Both the position numbers and the translations under genes were made by a program. DNA of 64,000 nt, taken from contig CAVSIX010000018.1 of the NCBI GenBank assembly GCA_963728195.1, forward strand, positions 22,820 through 86,819, read 5' to 3'. How positions within the stretch are numbered: position 1 is the first letter of the stretch; every line of letters begins with the position of its first letter. Positions 54,148 through 63,488 of this stretch are shown piece after piece. Origin of the DNA: Sva-07 sp963728195 (GTDB lineage Bacteria; Actinomycetota; Acidimicrobiia; Acidimicrobiales; Ilumatobacteraceae). The notes under the pieces were generated by a model. The model worked only from the letters and a program-made list of their open reading frames with translations, was not told where the DNA came from and made no database searches.

Positions 54148-54771
54148 GTGAAGCGGGTGTCGGTCGTCGGGAACTCAGGCTCGGGCAAGTCCTGCATCGC
54201 TGGACGGATCGCGGTGCTCCTCGGCGCACCTCACGTCGAGCTCGATGCGATCCACCACCTCGCCGACTGGGATCCGATCGATCCCGACGAGTTCCTCGCT
54301 CGCGTCGCAGAGGTCACGGCCGCGGACAGCTGGGTGGTCGACGGGAACTACCGAGCGGTGGTCGTCGATGGCCCGGTCTGGCAACGAGCGGACACGGTCG
54401 TGTGGCTGGATCTGCCGCGTCGAACGGTCATGGCCCAGGTCACTCGTCGGACATTGCGGCGGATCATCCGTCGAGAAGTGCTGTGGAACGGCAACCGTGA
54501 GCCACTGCGAAACCTGTACGCGTGGGACCCGAACGAATCGATCATCCGCTGGGCCTGGACTCAGCACGCGAAGTACCGAGAACGCTTCGGCTCGGCAATG
54601 GCATCGCCATCGCTCGGCCACATCGACTTCATCCGGCTTCGGAGCCACGACGAGGCCGAACGTTGGCTTGCCGACGTCGAAACTCGATCGCGCGCGCGTC
54701 CGCGGGCGCGCAACGACTCCGCCAACTCGTCCGCCGCCCGCAGCTACAGACCGCTTCGGATGTTGTCGTGA
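54148..54771 (+). CDS. P-loop nucleoside kinase-like protein (FlaR/topology-modulation type)
   Basis: 207 residues from GTG at 54148. Walker A VVGNSGSGKSCIAGRIA at about 6-22; later WVVDGNYRAV, TVVWLDLPRRTVMAQVTRRTLRR and the RYRERF-like tail give the usual pattern of small adenylate-kinase-like proteins formerly called FlaR. GATGAT six bases before the start may be the -10. The last 30 residues are R/A/S-rich and may be a loose extension. Substrate unknown. Confidence 0.85.
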   Translation: MKRVSVVGNSGSGKSCIAGRIAVLLGAPHVELDAIHHLADWDPIDPDEFLARVAEVTAADSWVVDGNYRAVVVDGPVWQRADTVVWLDLPRRTVMAQVTRRTLRRIIRREVLWNGNREPLRNLYAWDPNESIIRWAWTQHAKYRERFGSAMASPSLGHIDFIRLRSHDEAERWLADVETRSRARPRARNDSANSSAARSYRPLRMLS

Positions 54772-54866
54772 GCAGCGTCCTGCTGGCTGCCCTCAGGCAA
54801 GCGGTCCCAACGATGGAAGATCTTGCGAGCCAGAACGACTTGGAGCACCGTTGGCACTTCGGTGGA

Positions 54867-55148
54867 TCAGCGAAGTTCGGCGAGGATCCCGATCGCGAGG
54901 ATCAGGCCGAGCGTGCCGAGGAGCAGGATCTTGGTCCGTCGGGGACCGAGACCGCGAGAGAACTGACCGACACTGTCAATCTGTCCAGCCGGGGTGAGGA
55001 CACTGTGGACATCCTCGGGTCCGTACTCCGGCTGCTCCACTGATGCGCTGCGGTCCGGCGGCATCCTTCGCAACGGGTCCACCATCTCGGCCGCCTCCGG
55101 CCGTTGAGGCGTTGCGCTCGATCCTGCAGAGGAGCCGTCGCTCTCCAT
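54867..55148 (-). CDS. Small tail-anchored membrane protein
   Basis: 93 residues from ATG at 55148. A hydrophilic, S/P/D-rich N-terminus is followed by one C-terminal membrane helix (KILLLGTLGLILAIGILAELR), which ends the protein, as in tail-anchored proteins. TACGAT exactly six bases before the ATG supports this start against the in-frame ATG 39 bases upstream. Function unknown. Confidence 0.6.
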   Translation of the reverse strand: MESDGSSAGSSATPQRPEAAEMVDPLRRMPPDRSASVEQPEYGPEDVHSVLTPAGQIDSVGQFSRGLGPRRTKILLLGTLGLILAIGILAELR

Positions 55149-55149
55149 C

Positions 55150-55294
55150 GCAGCATCGTAGAGCGACCCGAGACGGATTCGAGCCACAAGCAGTCGCTCG
55201 CCGACGGCTCTCCGTTGGGGCCACGTGCCTCGCCGAGCTGAGCGTCAACTTCGGTGAAGAACTGTGGGTCGACGCGACACGTGCGCCGGGTCAC
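55150..55294 (-). pseudogene. Truncated toxin-like gene (remnant of a toxin-antitoxin pair)
   Basis: A GTG at 55294 overlaps the upstream stop in GTGA and opens a frame reading RVDPQFFTEVDAQLGEARGPNGEPSASD, which resembles the start of small actinobacterial ParE/RelE-like toxins. After about 40 codons the resemblance is lost (arginine-rich sequence) and the tail-anchored gene begins. The remnant probably lost its C-terminal half by deletion or by insertion of the neighbour. Family likeness is from memory and uncertain. Confidence 0.4.
55155..55160 (-). promoter_or_regulatory. -10 box of the tail-anchored protein gene
   Basis: TACGAT on the minus strand, six bases before the ATG at 55148. Confidence 0.35.
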
Positions 55295-55500
55295 TGGCGG
55301 GTGTGGCGACGCTCGGTGGCGGCGACGCGAGCATCAACCTTCTGTCGGGCTCGGTCGACGAGCGTCGACGAGACGTCGTCGGGGTCAGACACGAATCCGG
55401 CTCGGATCGTCGCATCGCGTTCGTCGGGGGTCAGCGCTTCGAGCTCAGCGGCTGACCAGATCCGATCGACGTCCACCCCAAACTGTACCCGCTCGGCCAT
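55291..55500 (-). CDS. Small acidic antitoxin-like protein
   Basis: 69 residues from ATG at 55500 (AERVQFGVDVDRIWSAAELEALTPDERDATIRAGFVSDPDD, then VDRARQKVDARVAATERR). The W-x2-x-ELE-x-LTP-x-ER...VSDPDDV pattern recalls small antitoxins paired with ParE-like toxins. It overlaps the truncated toxin-like frame by four bases, the layout of a TA operon. An ATG 48 bases upstream is in frame but less likely. Confidence 0.5.
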   Translation of the reverse strand: MAERVQFGVDVDRIWSAAELEALTPDERDATIRAGFVSDPDDVSSTLVDRARQKVDARVAATERRHTRQ

Positions 55501-55584
55501 CGGCGAGGTCAGACATCGGTTGACCGACCCAACCCGTGCGTTCGGCAATCACGGTCGGGTATGAGCTCCGATCGGGAGGCTCGA

Positions 55585-56078
55585 TCAACGGGCGAATGCT
55601 GCTCGCACCGTGCGTCGAGCGTCACGCCAAGCAGTCACGCCACCACATGTGCGCGGGGACGTCACCATCTCATCGCGTCGACGAGCGCATAGGTCGTCGA
55701 TGAGCCAGTCCGGTACCCGGACATGCTCGATCGCACCGATCTTCTTCAGCAGCTGGCCGGTACGAAGCGCATGGCGGCCCCGAGCCATCGACGTGAGACC
55801 GAGGTCGGGCATGGATGAACTGAGCCACCACCACGGCCGCCGCGACGCCAACGCCCAGTAGCCGCGGATTTCGTCGCGCGCGGCGCGACGTACGTCGTCG
55901 TCGGTAGCCGGTGCGAACAACTGAGATGGAGGCCGCCCGAACATCGCGAACCCGTAGCGGACCAACTCGACGCGGGTGACTCCCGACGCGGTCCTTTCGA
56001 CCAGCCCAACTCGATCAGTCGATCCGACAACGCAACCACGGCCGCCGGTACATCGCGCACCTGACCGACACTCTCCAT
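55585..56078 (-). pseudogene. Frameshifted gene, nucleotidyltransferase-like (DUF4111-type C-terminus)
   Basis: Two frames complement each other. From ATG at 56078: MESVGQVRDVPAAVVALSDRLIELGWSKG; then, after a shift near 55990, the other frame reads RVELVRYGFAMFGRPPSQLFAP, ATDDDVRRAARDEIRGYWALASRRP, RGRHALRTGQLLKKIGAIEHV and VPDWLIDDLCARRRDE to the TGA at 55587-55585. The end resembles the helical C-terminal domain of streptomycin/spectinomycin-type adenylyltransferases, but the catalytic GS...DxD motif is not seen. Likely inactive or an assembly indel. Confidence 0.45.
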
Positions 56079-56378
56079 CGCCCCGAGTTCGTCTTGCCCC
56101 GAGTTCCTCGATGATCAGGCCCAAGCCGCGCACTGTACGTTCCGGCTCGCAGGTGACTGACCGCAACGATGGAATCGCTTGTTCGTGACGGTCGGTCGTT
56201 CTGGAAGGTGCTTGTGGGTTCGACCACGTAGAGTCGCAGCCGCCCACTGTTTTCGGCGAGCGTCTCCGCGTCGGTCATCGGTGGCGGGCTCGGTGTGCTG
56301 TGGATCTGATCGGAGACCGTCGACGGTCGTCTGAATCATCAGTGGACCAAACCGGAAGCCGACTCGAAGGATCACGAC

Positions 56379-57629
56379 ATGTTCGAAGACATTGCAGCGC
56401 TGCTGCCTGAGTTGCGCGAATTGTACGAAGATCTGCACCGGCACCCGGAGTTGTCGTTCGCTGAGGTGCGCACGTCGGGGATCATGGCGCAACGGCTGAG
56501 CGATCTCGGCTACGACGTCACGACGGGGGTGGGGCGCACGGGTGTGGTCGCCACGCTCGACAACGGTGAGGGACACACCGTGTTGCTGCGCGCGGACATC
56601 GACGCACTGCCGGTGAAGGAAGACACCGGTCTTGCATATGCGAGCACCGCAACCGGTGTCGACGCTGACGGCGCCGAAGTCCCGGTGGCGCACGCCTGCG
56701 GTCACGACATGCATGCCACCTGGATGATCGGGGTCGCCACGCAGCTCGCGACGCACCGTGATCTGTGGCGAGGCAGGGTGATCTTGGCCGTGCAGCCGGC
56801 CGAGGAGATCGGCGGCGGCGCGACGGCGATGATCGATGACGGGCTGTTCGAACGCTTCGGCACGCCTGACGTCGCGTTGGGACAACACGTCACCCCTGCC
56901 CCCGCTGGTTGGGTGCTGTTCAGGCCCGGGGCGGTGATGACCGCGAGCGATGCGTTGAAGATTGTGATGCACGGTCGTGGCGCTCACGGCTCAGCGCCTG
57001 AGCAGTCCGTCGACCCGGTCGTCATGGCCGCGTCGACGATCATGAAGCTCCAGACCGTCGTGTCACGCAACATCGCCGCGACCGACGCCGCAGTGGTCAC
57101 CGTCGGAACCGTGCGGGCCGGCACGAAGGAGAACATCATCTCCGACCGCGCCGAGTTGACGTTGAGCGTTCGGACCTTCGAGCCGTCGGTGCGCACCAAG
57201 GTGCTCGACGCGATCAGCCGGATCGCTCATGGCGAAGCCCATTCGTGCGGAGCCGAGCAGCCCCCCGACATCACCACGCTCTACAGCTTCCCGGCGGTCA
57301 CCAACGACGCCGCGACGACAGCGACCGTCGGCGACGCCTTCGTCGAACACTTCGGTGCGGACCGCGCAATGCAAGGGCCGGTTGCGACCGCGAGTGAGGA
57401 CTTCGGTCTGTTCGGTTCGCGCGGCGGTTTCCCGTCGATGTTCTGGTTCGTCGGCGGCGCCGACCCGGTCGCCTGGCAGGAGGCATTCGCCGCGAACCGC
57501 ATCAACGAAGACATCCCGTTCAACCACTCGCCCCGTTACGCCCCGATCCAGGACCCCACCATCACCACCGGCATCGAAGCCATGCTCGTCGCAGCCATGT
57601 GCTGGCTGGGCCACGACGCGATGCCCTGA
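56379..57629 (+). CDS. M20 family amidohydrolase (hippurate hydrolase-like)
   Basis: 416 residues; GAAGGA ribosome-binding site before the ATG. Metal-binding motifs: LLRADIDALPV, HACGHDMHATWM (105-116), QPAEEIGGGATAM, and SEDFGLFG near the C-terminus, as in the M20D subgroup that hydrolyses N-acyl amino acids or related amides. The dimerisation domain lies at about 190-300 (GRGAHGSAPEQSVDPV). Substrate not determined. Confidence 0.95.
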   Translation: MFEDIAALLPELRELYEDLHRHPELSFAEVRTSGIMAQRLSDLGYDVTTGVGRTGVVATLDNGEGHTVLLRADIDALPVKEDTGLAYASTATGVDADGAEVPVAHACGHDMHATWMIGVATQLATHRDLWRGRVILAVQPAEEIGGGATAMIDDGLFERFGTPDVALGQHVTPAPAGWVLFRPGAVMTASDALKIVMHGRGAHGSAPEQSVDPVVMAASTIMKLQTVVSRNIAATDAAVVTVGTVRAGTKENIISDRAELTLSVRTFEPSVRTKVLDAISRIAHGEAHSCGAEQPPDITTLYSFPAVTNDAATTATVGDAFVEHFGADRAMQGPVATASEDFGLFGSRGGFPSMFWFVGGADPVAWQEAFAANRINEDIPFNHSPRYAPIQDPTITTGIEAMLVAAMCWLGHDAMP

Positions 57630-57665
57630 GCGCTCAGCCCCAACGACGGGCCTGCGATCTCGGGT

Positions 57666-60143
57666 TCACAGGTAGTCGTGAGCGGTGAGCCAGCGCAGGC
57701 TCACGTACCCCCACAGCGGCGGGAGGTAGTAGCTGACGAGCCGATAGATCAACACGGCCGACACCGCAACGCCGGGGTCGACACCGATCGAGGTGAGACC
57801 GGCAGTCATGCCGGCCTCGGCGACGCCGACCCCGCCCGGGATCGGCATCAACCCCGCGAACAGTGAAACCGTGACGTTGATGAAGATGGCCTGACCGAGG
57901 TTGATCGACCCGCCGACGGCAAGGACACACATCGCGAAACCAGCGGCATAGAGGACCTCCGTTGCGAGAGAGCCACCGAGCGCCAACGCTGCCGACTTCG
58001 GGTTCTTCAGCGTCTTGATCGCGTCGCCGATCTGCGCCACCGGCGTACGCAGCTTCACGTTGACCCAGTGCCGCCATTTCGGTACGAGTGCAACGACGAC
58101 GGCCACCACGACGAAGATGGCGACCGCCATCGCGAGCAATCGCATCACGCCGCCTCCGCCCTGCATCTGGGAGAAGTCGATGCTCCCGGCGCCGATGACG
58201 ATCGTCAACACGACGAGCACCGCTTGGGCGATGAACCCGAGGAATCCCGTGATCGCCCCGGTGGTGCTCGACGTGACGGCACTGATACCGAGCTTTTCGA
58301 AGTACCGGATATTGACCGCGATTCGACCGGCCGCCGACGGAACGGCGACATTGACGAAACCAATGGCGAACTGCTCGACGGTCGTCACCCCGATCGGCAC
58401 AGGTTTCGGCGTGACCGCCGCGAGCGCCGTCGCATCGGTCAAGTTGGTCGCGGCGGCGAGGACAAGACCCAACACGACCAGACCCCAGCGGGCGTCGAGC
58501 AGGGCCTGCCACACGGTGTCGAATCCGACGTCGGCGAGCCCGCCGATGATCGTGTACACCGCGAACAGGACGAAGCCGAGCATCACGACGCTCTTCCACG
58601 TGACTCGGGTCAGCTGCGTCGCCTCGGGCACCTCGACGCCAAGGGCTGCCGCTGTCCGCTTGCGCAGGTCCTTGATCTTCAATCGCTGAGTCAGGACGCG
58701 ACGACGCAGCCGCCCGTTCAGCGCAGCGGTCTGCAGCACCGGCAGCATCGCCTCGACGGCGTCGTCACCCTTTGCCCGGCGGGCAGCGGCGATCGCACGA
58801 TCCGCACCGACACCCAATGTCGTCATGACGAGCATCGCTGCGACGTCCTGCTGCTTCTGTGCGCCGGTCGGGTGGATCACCGCGTTGGCGAAGCCCATCA
58901 GCTCGGGCTCGCCTGCAGCGTCGAACCAGAAGTGGATGGCGTCGATGGACCCGTGACTGATGTCGGCCCGGTGGAGCTTGTCGAGTTGCTCCCAGCCGGC
59001 GTCGACGAGGGCGTCGTCGATGTCGTCGACCGACACATCGGCCAAGGTGTGATCGAACGCCTCGGTGACCATCACCGCGTCGCCGAACGACGTCATCCCG
59101 ACCGCAACGAACGCAGGCACCGACACGCCGCCGCGCTGCGCAAGGAGGAGTGCCAGCGATTCGTGCTCGACCTGTTGACGACGATCCGACCCGTACTGCG
59201 CCCCCTGGTCCTGGTACCAGGCCTTCTTCCACCACCGCGTCCAACGACGGCTGCTCCACGAATCGCGACCGAGCAGGTTGACGAACAGGGATCGACCATC
59301 GGTCGACTCTCCGCAGAGCACGTTCGAGCCCTCGGGTTGCTTGTCGAAATAGGCCAAGGTGTCCATCTCGACACCGAGGTCGGCCAGACCATCACGGACA
59401 CGGGCGGTCGACGGCAACCCCGCTGACGTGCCGAAGACATACCGGATGATCGCCGCAGCGAACACTCCCACGAGCAGCCCGCCGCATGCATCGCTGACCG
59501 TCGTCACCGTCCCCACGACAGACGCCACAACCGCAGCGAGGACGAAGCCCCAACCCGTCTTGCGCATCGGGGCCGTCAGCCAGGGCGAAGCCGCAGCCTG
59601 AACAGCGGTCGCCGTCGTGACAAAGAACGCAGGAAACGTGTCGCGGGTCTGGTTCAGATCGAAGAACGCCAACTCCGGCCAACGTCCGTCGATCAGCTGC
59701 GTCAGCCCGACAACGATCACGATCGCCAAGAGCGCCGCGAAAACCATGTCACGGAACACCTCGAACCGCCCCTTGGCGAAGAGCCCCACACCGATCAACA
59801 GACCGATGCCATACAGCACACCCACCCCATAGGCCGCCTGGCTCAGCCACAGCAGCCAACCCGGCAGCCCACTGGCGAACTCGAGCGTCAGGTCGTCGAA
59901 CGTCGAGCCGTTCCCCGCGACCGCGATCAACAACAACCCCAGAACGGCAACGAACGCAGCCGCGATCAGATCCGTCTTCCACCGCACCCGAGGAGCGTCC
60001 GAGGGTGCGGAGAACACCTGAATCCCGTGGCGGCGCGCCCCGCCTGCGGAGGAGCTCTCGGACGCGTCGCCCGTCGACCCAGCGCGATCATCGTCGGTTG
60101 TCGTCACACGCACGTCACGCCGGCTCGCTCCTCGAATCGTCAT
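57666..60143 (-). CDS. Flippase/LPG-synthase-type membrane protein with internal pseudokinase domain
   Basis: 825 residues from ATG at 60143 (the start is uncertain; a GTG at 60107 is also possible). About six membrane helices (residues 55-235) come first, then a cytoplasmic kinase-like domain (about 240-470), then eight more helices of the lysylphosphatidylglycerol synthase/UPF0104 (AglD, MprF N-half) type with VNVAVPSAAGRIAVNIRYF and GLMPIPGGVGVAEAGM. In the kinase part, the catalytic loop reads ISHGSIDAIHFWFD in place of HGDL-N and GFAN in place of DFG, so it is probably inactive. Perhaps a lipid transporter regulated by the pseudokinase. The N-terminal ~45 residues are disordered. Confidence 0.82.
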   Translation of the reverse strand: MTIRGASRRDVRVTTTDDDRAGSTGDASESSSAGGARRHGIQVFSAPSDAPRVRWKTDLIAAAFVAVLGLLLIAVAGNGSTFDDLTLEFASGLPGWLLWLSQAAYGVGVLYGIGLLIGVGLFAKGRFEVFRDMVFAALLAIVIVVGLTQLIDGRWPELAFFDLNQTRDTFPAFFVTTATAVQAAASPWLTAPMRKTGWGFVLAAVVASVVGTVTTVSDACGGLLVGVFAAAIIRYVFGTSAGLPSTARVRDGLADLGVEMDTLAYFDKQPEGSNVLCGESTDGRSLFVNLLGRDSWSSRRWTRWWKKAWYQDQGAQYGSDRRQQVEHESLALLLAQRGGVSVPAFVAVGMTSFGDAVMVTEAFDHTLADVSVDDIDDALVDAGWEQLDKLHRADISHGSIDAIHFWFDAAGEPELMGFANAVIHPTGAQKQQDVAAMLVMTTLGVGADRAIAAARRAKGDDAVEAMLPVLQTAALNGRLRRRVLTQRLKIKDLRKRTAAALGVEVPEATQLTRVTWKSVVMLGFVLFAVYTIIGGLADVGFDTVWQALLDARWGLVVLGLVLAAATNLTDATALAAVTPKPVPIGVTTVEQFAIGFVNVAVPSAAGRIAVNIRYFEKLGISAVTSSTTGAITGFLGFIAQAVLVVLTIVIGAGSIDFSQMQGGGGVMRLLAMAVAIFVVVAVVVALVPKWRHWVNVKLRTPVAQIGDAIKTLKNPKSAALALGGSLATEVLYAAGFAMCVLAVGGSINLGQAIFINVTVSLFAGLMPIPGGVGVAEAGMTAGLTSIGVDPGVAVSAVLIYRLVSYYLPPLWGYVSLRWLTAHDYL

Positions 60144-60452
60144 CGATGGTCGTCCACGTCCCGACTGGCGTCGGCCACGTCGACGAAAACCCAAGGACCA
60201 CTCGGAGGAACCGCCGACAGTAGCCCGTCCCCACGACCGGACATCGCATCTTGCCGGCAGCCGTCCGCGGCACCCTCGAACGCAACGGCGCTGGGCCAGA
60301 AAGGCGCGACCCCACGAAGTTCCGGCTGCTCGTCACGCAGGAGCTGGGGCCGGTCGCAAGTCGACTCGGAGGCCAGGCTTCATCGACCCGGCGTTCGAGG
60401 GGCACTCTCACTCCCCCTTGCGCAATCTCTCTGGGGGCGCATACTGGCAGTG
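60144..60452. other. Intergenic stretch between divergent genes
   Basis: 309 bases without a recognisable gene. The last 35 bases contain the promoter for the lipoprotein gene (separate entry); a rare CTCC/GGAG-rich run precedes it. No repeat or structure of note. Confidence 0.5.
60418..60445 (+). promoter_or_regulatory. Leaderless promoter of the large lipoprotein gene
   Basis: TTGCGC (60418-60423) and CATACT (60440-60445) with a 16-base spacer; the -10 ends seven bases before the ATG at 60453, so transcription should start at the start codon. No ribosome-binding site is present. Confidence 0.5.
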
Positions 60453-62084
60453 ATGAGACAATTCCGCCGTTCCGCTGCAGGGACGGCCGTCGTCGTCGCA
60501 CTCGCCGTTACGAGTTGCGGTGGCAGCTCACCGAACTCGAGTGTGAACTCGTCGCCTCCGGCAGTTGCGGACGCAGATCCCGACCATCCGGCTGATCGAG
60601 CGGCGGTGGACGCTGAGGCGTTGATCAGCGAGACCGTTGCCTCATTCGATCCGGACGATGTCGACGCATTCGTGGCCGAGGCAGCTGTGCTCGACCGGAC
60701 GGTCGAGCTCGACATGGCCGAATGGTCAGGACTCGCAGAGGCGCTTGGTGGACCCGAAGCGGCGAGCGCAGCGTTCGCGTCACAGGACCAGTTCTATGCG
60801 GCACTCACGGACAAGGTGTCTGCGCCGCCACAGCTCGGGATCCGCCGCAGTCAAGCCGACGGCCCGAACATCGGAATGGGTCTCTTCGGCGGGTTCATGT
60901 TGGTGGGTCTGGGCTCGAAGGGGGTCGTTCAAGCCGGAAACGACGGGAGGACCGGCACGGCGACGCTGGCCGAAGGAATCACCATCACCTTGACGGCGGA
61001 GGCGGCCGAGCTGGCGGCCGACCTTTCCCATGAATCGAACGGCTTGACGACCAAGCTCAAGACCTCCGTGAAGATCCTGCCCTGTCCCGACGTGAACGGA
61101 GACTTCACCGTCGAGGCCACCGTCGACGTCTCGGCCTCCGCGGGAGGCAAGGAACAGACGGCGAAACTCGATGTGACGGTGACGGGCCAACTGGACGACA
61201 ACGCCGAACTGGCGAGTTCGAGCTCGGAGGTCCGGCTCAGGCGTGACGGTCTCGGTATGGGCGCATTCGTCGACTCGTCGATTTCGTATGCGACCAACGG
61301 GAGTGCCACCACCAAGATCAATGACTTCAACTGGTTCACGACGAAGCCCGAGGATTTCTCCAGCAATGCGCAGCTGGCGGCGCTCTTCGGCATGATGGTG
61401 AAGCAGTATCTGCTGGAGGCGGCCGCAGCGGGTTACCTGTCGGGGCGGTGTGTCGAGATCGGCTACGGCGTCTCTCCGGGCACGACCGGGCTCGAGCCGG
61501 GCAGTTCGGCCACGATCACGGCCCGACCGCGGGGCAAGCAAGACGGTGTGCCGACCGGCGGCACCGTGCAGGCCCTGCTGTCCGCGGGTGAGAAGGCGGT
61601 CGATCCGTCGAGCACTCCGGTTGCGGTCGACGCACAGTTCGACTACCGGGCGCCGGCCGAGGCGGACAAGACCGGCACGGTGTCGCTCGAGGCCAGATCC
61701 AAGCGGGGCATCGGGCGAGTCGACATCAACTTCGACACCAACCGCCCGAAGTCATACGCCATCACCGGCGGCGATCCCCCCGTCGACGCCGTCGCCTGCG
61801 ATATCAGCCAGCCGTTCGACGTCGTCGTGGACTACGGCGTGGCCCGATTCGACTTCACGTTCAGCGGGGGTCTGTCCGGCACCGCGACGTTCACCGGGAG
61901 CGGCATGATCACCGCCGAGGGATCCGCCACATACACCATCGAGTTCCCCGACGGTGCAGATCGACCGGGGACGATGTCGGTCGCAGCACAGGGTGATTTC
62001 GACCTCGCAGACGTGGGGAGCGAAGCGGGATCCAGCGCCACGAGCTATGTGTTGACACCGATCGATCCGTGCCCCACCGGCTGA
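60453..62084 (+). CDS. Large extracytoplasmic lipoprotein of unknown function
   Basis: 543 residues from ATG at 60453. Lipoprotein signal RRSAAGTAVVVALAVTSC with lipobox Cys about residue 22, then an N/S/P linker, a helical section (about 45-120), and a mostly beta C-terminus with an alternating polar pattern (VEATVDVSASAGGKEQTAKLDVTVTG, TFSGGLSGTATFTGSGMITAEGSATYTIEF), reminiscent of bacterial immunoglobulin-like modules. Cysteines in ILPCPD, SGRCVE, AVACDIS and DPCPTG could form disulfides. I do not recognise the family. The upstream frame extension to 60027 is antisense to the membrane gene and was discarded. Confidence 0.75.
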   Translation: MRQFRRSAAGTAVVVALAVTSCGGSSPNSSVNSSPPAVADADPDHPADRAAVDAEALISETVASFDPDDVDAFVAEAAVLDRTVELDMAEWSGLAEALGGPEAASAAFASQDQFYAALTDKVSAPPQLGIRRSQADGPNIGMGLFGGFMLVGLGSKGVVQAGNDGRTGTATLAEGITITLTAEAAELAADLSHESNGLTTKLKTSVKILPCPDVNGDFTVEATVDVSASAGGKEQTAKLDVTVTGQLDDNAELASSSSEVRLRRDGLGMGAFVDSSISYATNGSATTKINDFNWFTTKPEDFSSNAQLAALFGMMVKQYLLEAAAAGYLSGRCVEIGYGVSPGTTGLEPGSSATITARPRGKQDGVPTGGTVQALLSAGEKAVDPSSTPVAVDAQFDYRAPAEADKTGTVSLEARSKRGIGRVDINFDTNRPKSYAITGGDPPVDAVACDISQPFDVVVDYGVARFDFTFSGGLSGTATFTGSGMITAEGSATYTIEFPDGADRPGTMSVAAQGDFDLADVGSEAGSSATSYVLTPIDPCPTG

Positions 62085-62450
62085 CCGGCATGCGGCGTTT
62101 GGTGGCAGTGTCGAAGCCTTCTCACCTGCCGGTCCCAACCGGACGCTTCCGCCCGAAAGGGTGATGACGCCGTGGGAGATCGGGCTCCACGCCCGATCGG
62201 TTGGCGGGTCTGCCCGCAGCGAGCGCAGCGACGTGACCGTGCCGAGCTGTCCCGGACGGTGCTGACCCGTCACCGTGTCGACGCCCTCGACTCGCACGAG
62301 CCGCTTGTCTCGCTGCTTGCAGGCGGTGGGTTGACCGGCTGCCTTCCATGCCATGGCGTTCGACCCGAAATTCCTGCAAGCTGGCAGCCGTACCCATCGG
62401 CGCGGCAGGTGGAGTTGCCGTCCGATTCCCTCTGTCGCCGCTGCTCGAAC
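62085..62450. other. Intergenic stretch between convergent genes
   Basis: 366 bases with no convincing gene. It contains GATCGGGC-TCCAC-GCCCGATC (62178-62198), a perfect 8-bp hairpin that could terminate both genes. The rest shows no repeat or known RNA motif. Confidence 0.5.
62178..62198. terminator. Hairpin between convergent lipoprotein and exported-protein genes
   Basis: A perfect 8-bp stem with a 5-base loop, 94 bases after the lipoprotein stop. Reads the same on both strands; no U-run on either side. Confidence 0.4.
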
Positions 62451-63488
62451 CTACGGCACCAGCTGGTTCGGCCATTCTCCGGAGGCGGACCATTGCTGGC
62501 CCGTCGACTGCTGGCGGCTCTGGAAGTCTGCGAGGCACTTGCCCGACAAGAATGCATCGATCGAGCAGTTCTCGCCGGCCGGGGCGGTGAGGCCCATGCC
62601 GTTGGTCTGGGTGACCTGAGCGTCGGGCGGGTTCTGTGGCAGCGGCAGCGACGGATCCGTCGACTGCGGGCACGGCGCTCCCTGGGTCACCTCGTTGGCG
62701 CTGAGTGCGTTCTCCCAGTTCTGGTTCTGACCCTTCTCGCGGATGACGAGCAGGTTGGGTGCGAGGTCGGTCTGCTTGCCGCTCTTGAGCAGGTTCCAGC
62801 CATTGGCCTCGACGACTGCGGCGATCTGATCGATCTGGTCCTGCGTGGCCGTGTCCGGGTAGAGCACCACGGTGGCGCTGCCGTCGGGGTTCTGGGCGAT
62901 CTGGCTGTTGCCGAGCTGCGAGTTCTGCAGCGTGCCGAATGCGTCGAGCTGCTTCTCCGCGCCGTAGATGACGATGCTGTAGAAGCTGACGTCGTAATCG
63001 TCGCCGGTGTTCAGGGTCGACTGGGTCGCACCCGTGTAGTCCGGGAAGCTCGGAACCTGGGGGATGTGAACCAGCGACACCACGTCGTTCGGGAGGTTCG
63101 CCATGACGTACCCACCACAGGCGTCGGGCGGGCTCCCCTTCGGCGGCGCCGAACTCACGTCGGCATAGGGCGCGTTGGTCGCGACGTTGCGATAGAACTG
63201 GACCTCGTTCGGCACCGGCGACGGCGGGAACTCCTCCCCCATCGCTCCGGAGAACGACCCGGTCTGGACGAGGAACTTCGGCAGGTCGTCGAGGTCTTCC
63301 TTCGACGGCGGGTTGGCGTCGGCGAAGGTGATGACCGGGCTGTTCGTCGCGGCGTCGTACCAGGACTCCTCGGGCAGCTGGCTCTGGGAGCCGCAGTCGT
63401 CCACCGGTGTGGAGCTGAGTTCGCCGGTCGACGAATCGGTCAGGAACGCCGTCATCGTGGGATACGGCGTATTCGTCGTCGCCGGCAA
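62451..63488 (-). pseudogene. C-terminal part of a frameshifted exported protein of unknown function
   Basis: 345 codons, open from a TTG at 63488 but with no start signal. Reading TNTPYPTMTAFLTDSSTG onward through ITFADANPPSKEDLDDLPKFL, GGYVMANLPNDVVSLVHIP, DVSFYSIVIYGAEKQLDAFG, YPDTATQDQIDQIAAVVEANGWNLL and LVIREKGQNQNWENAL to a cysteine-containing tail. Ordinary codon usage and a consistent globular sequence show it is coding. Its missing N-terminus lies just upstream in the neighbouring frame; the shift is in GGGTTT near 63486. Family not recognised. Confidence 0.6.

Noticed and set aside
62085..62450. Possible c-di-GMP or other riboswitch in the convergent intergenic stretch
   Set aside because: No conserved riboswitch core could be aligned and the stretch is at gene 3' ends.
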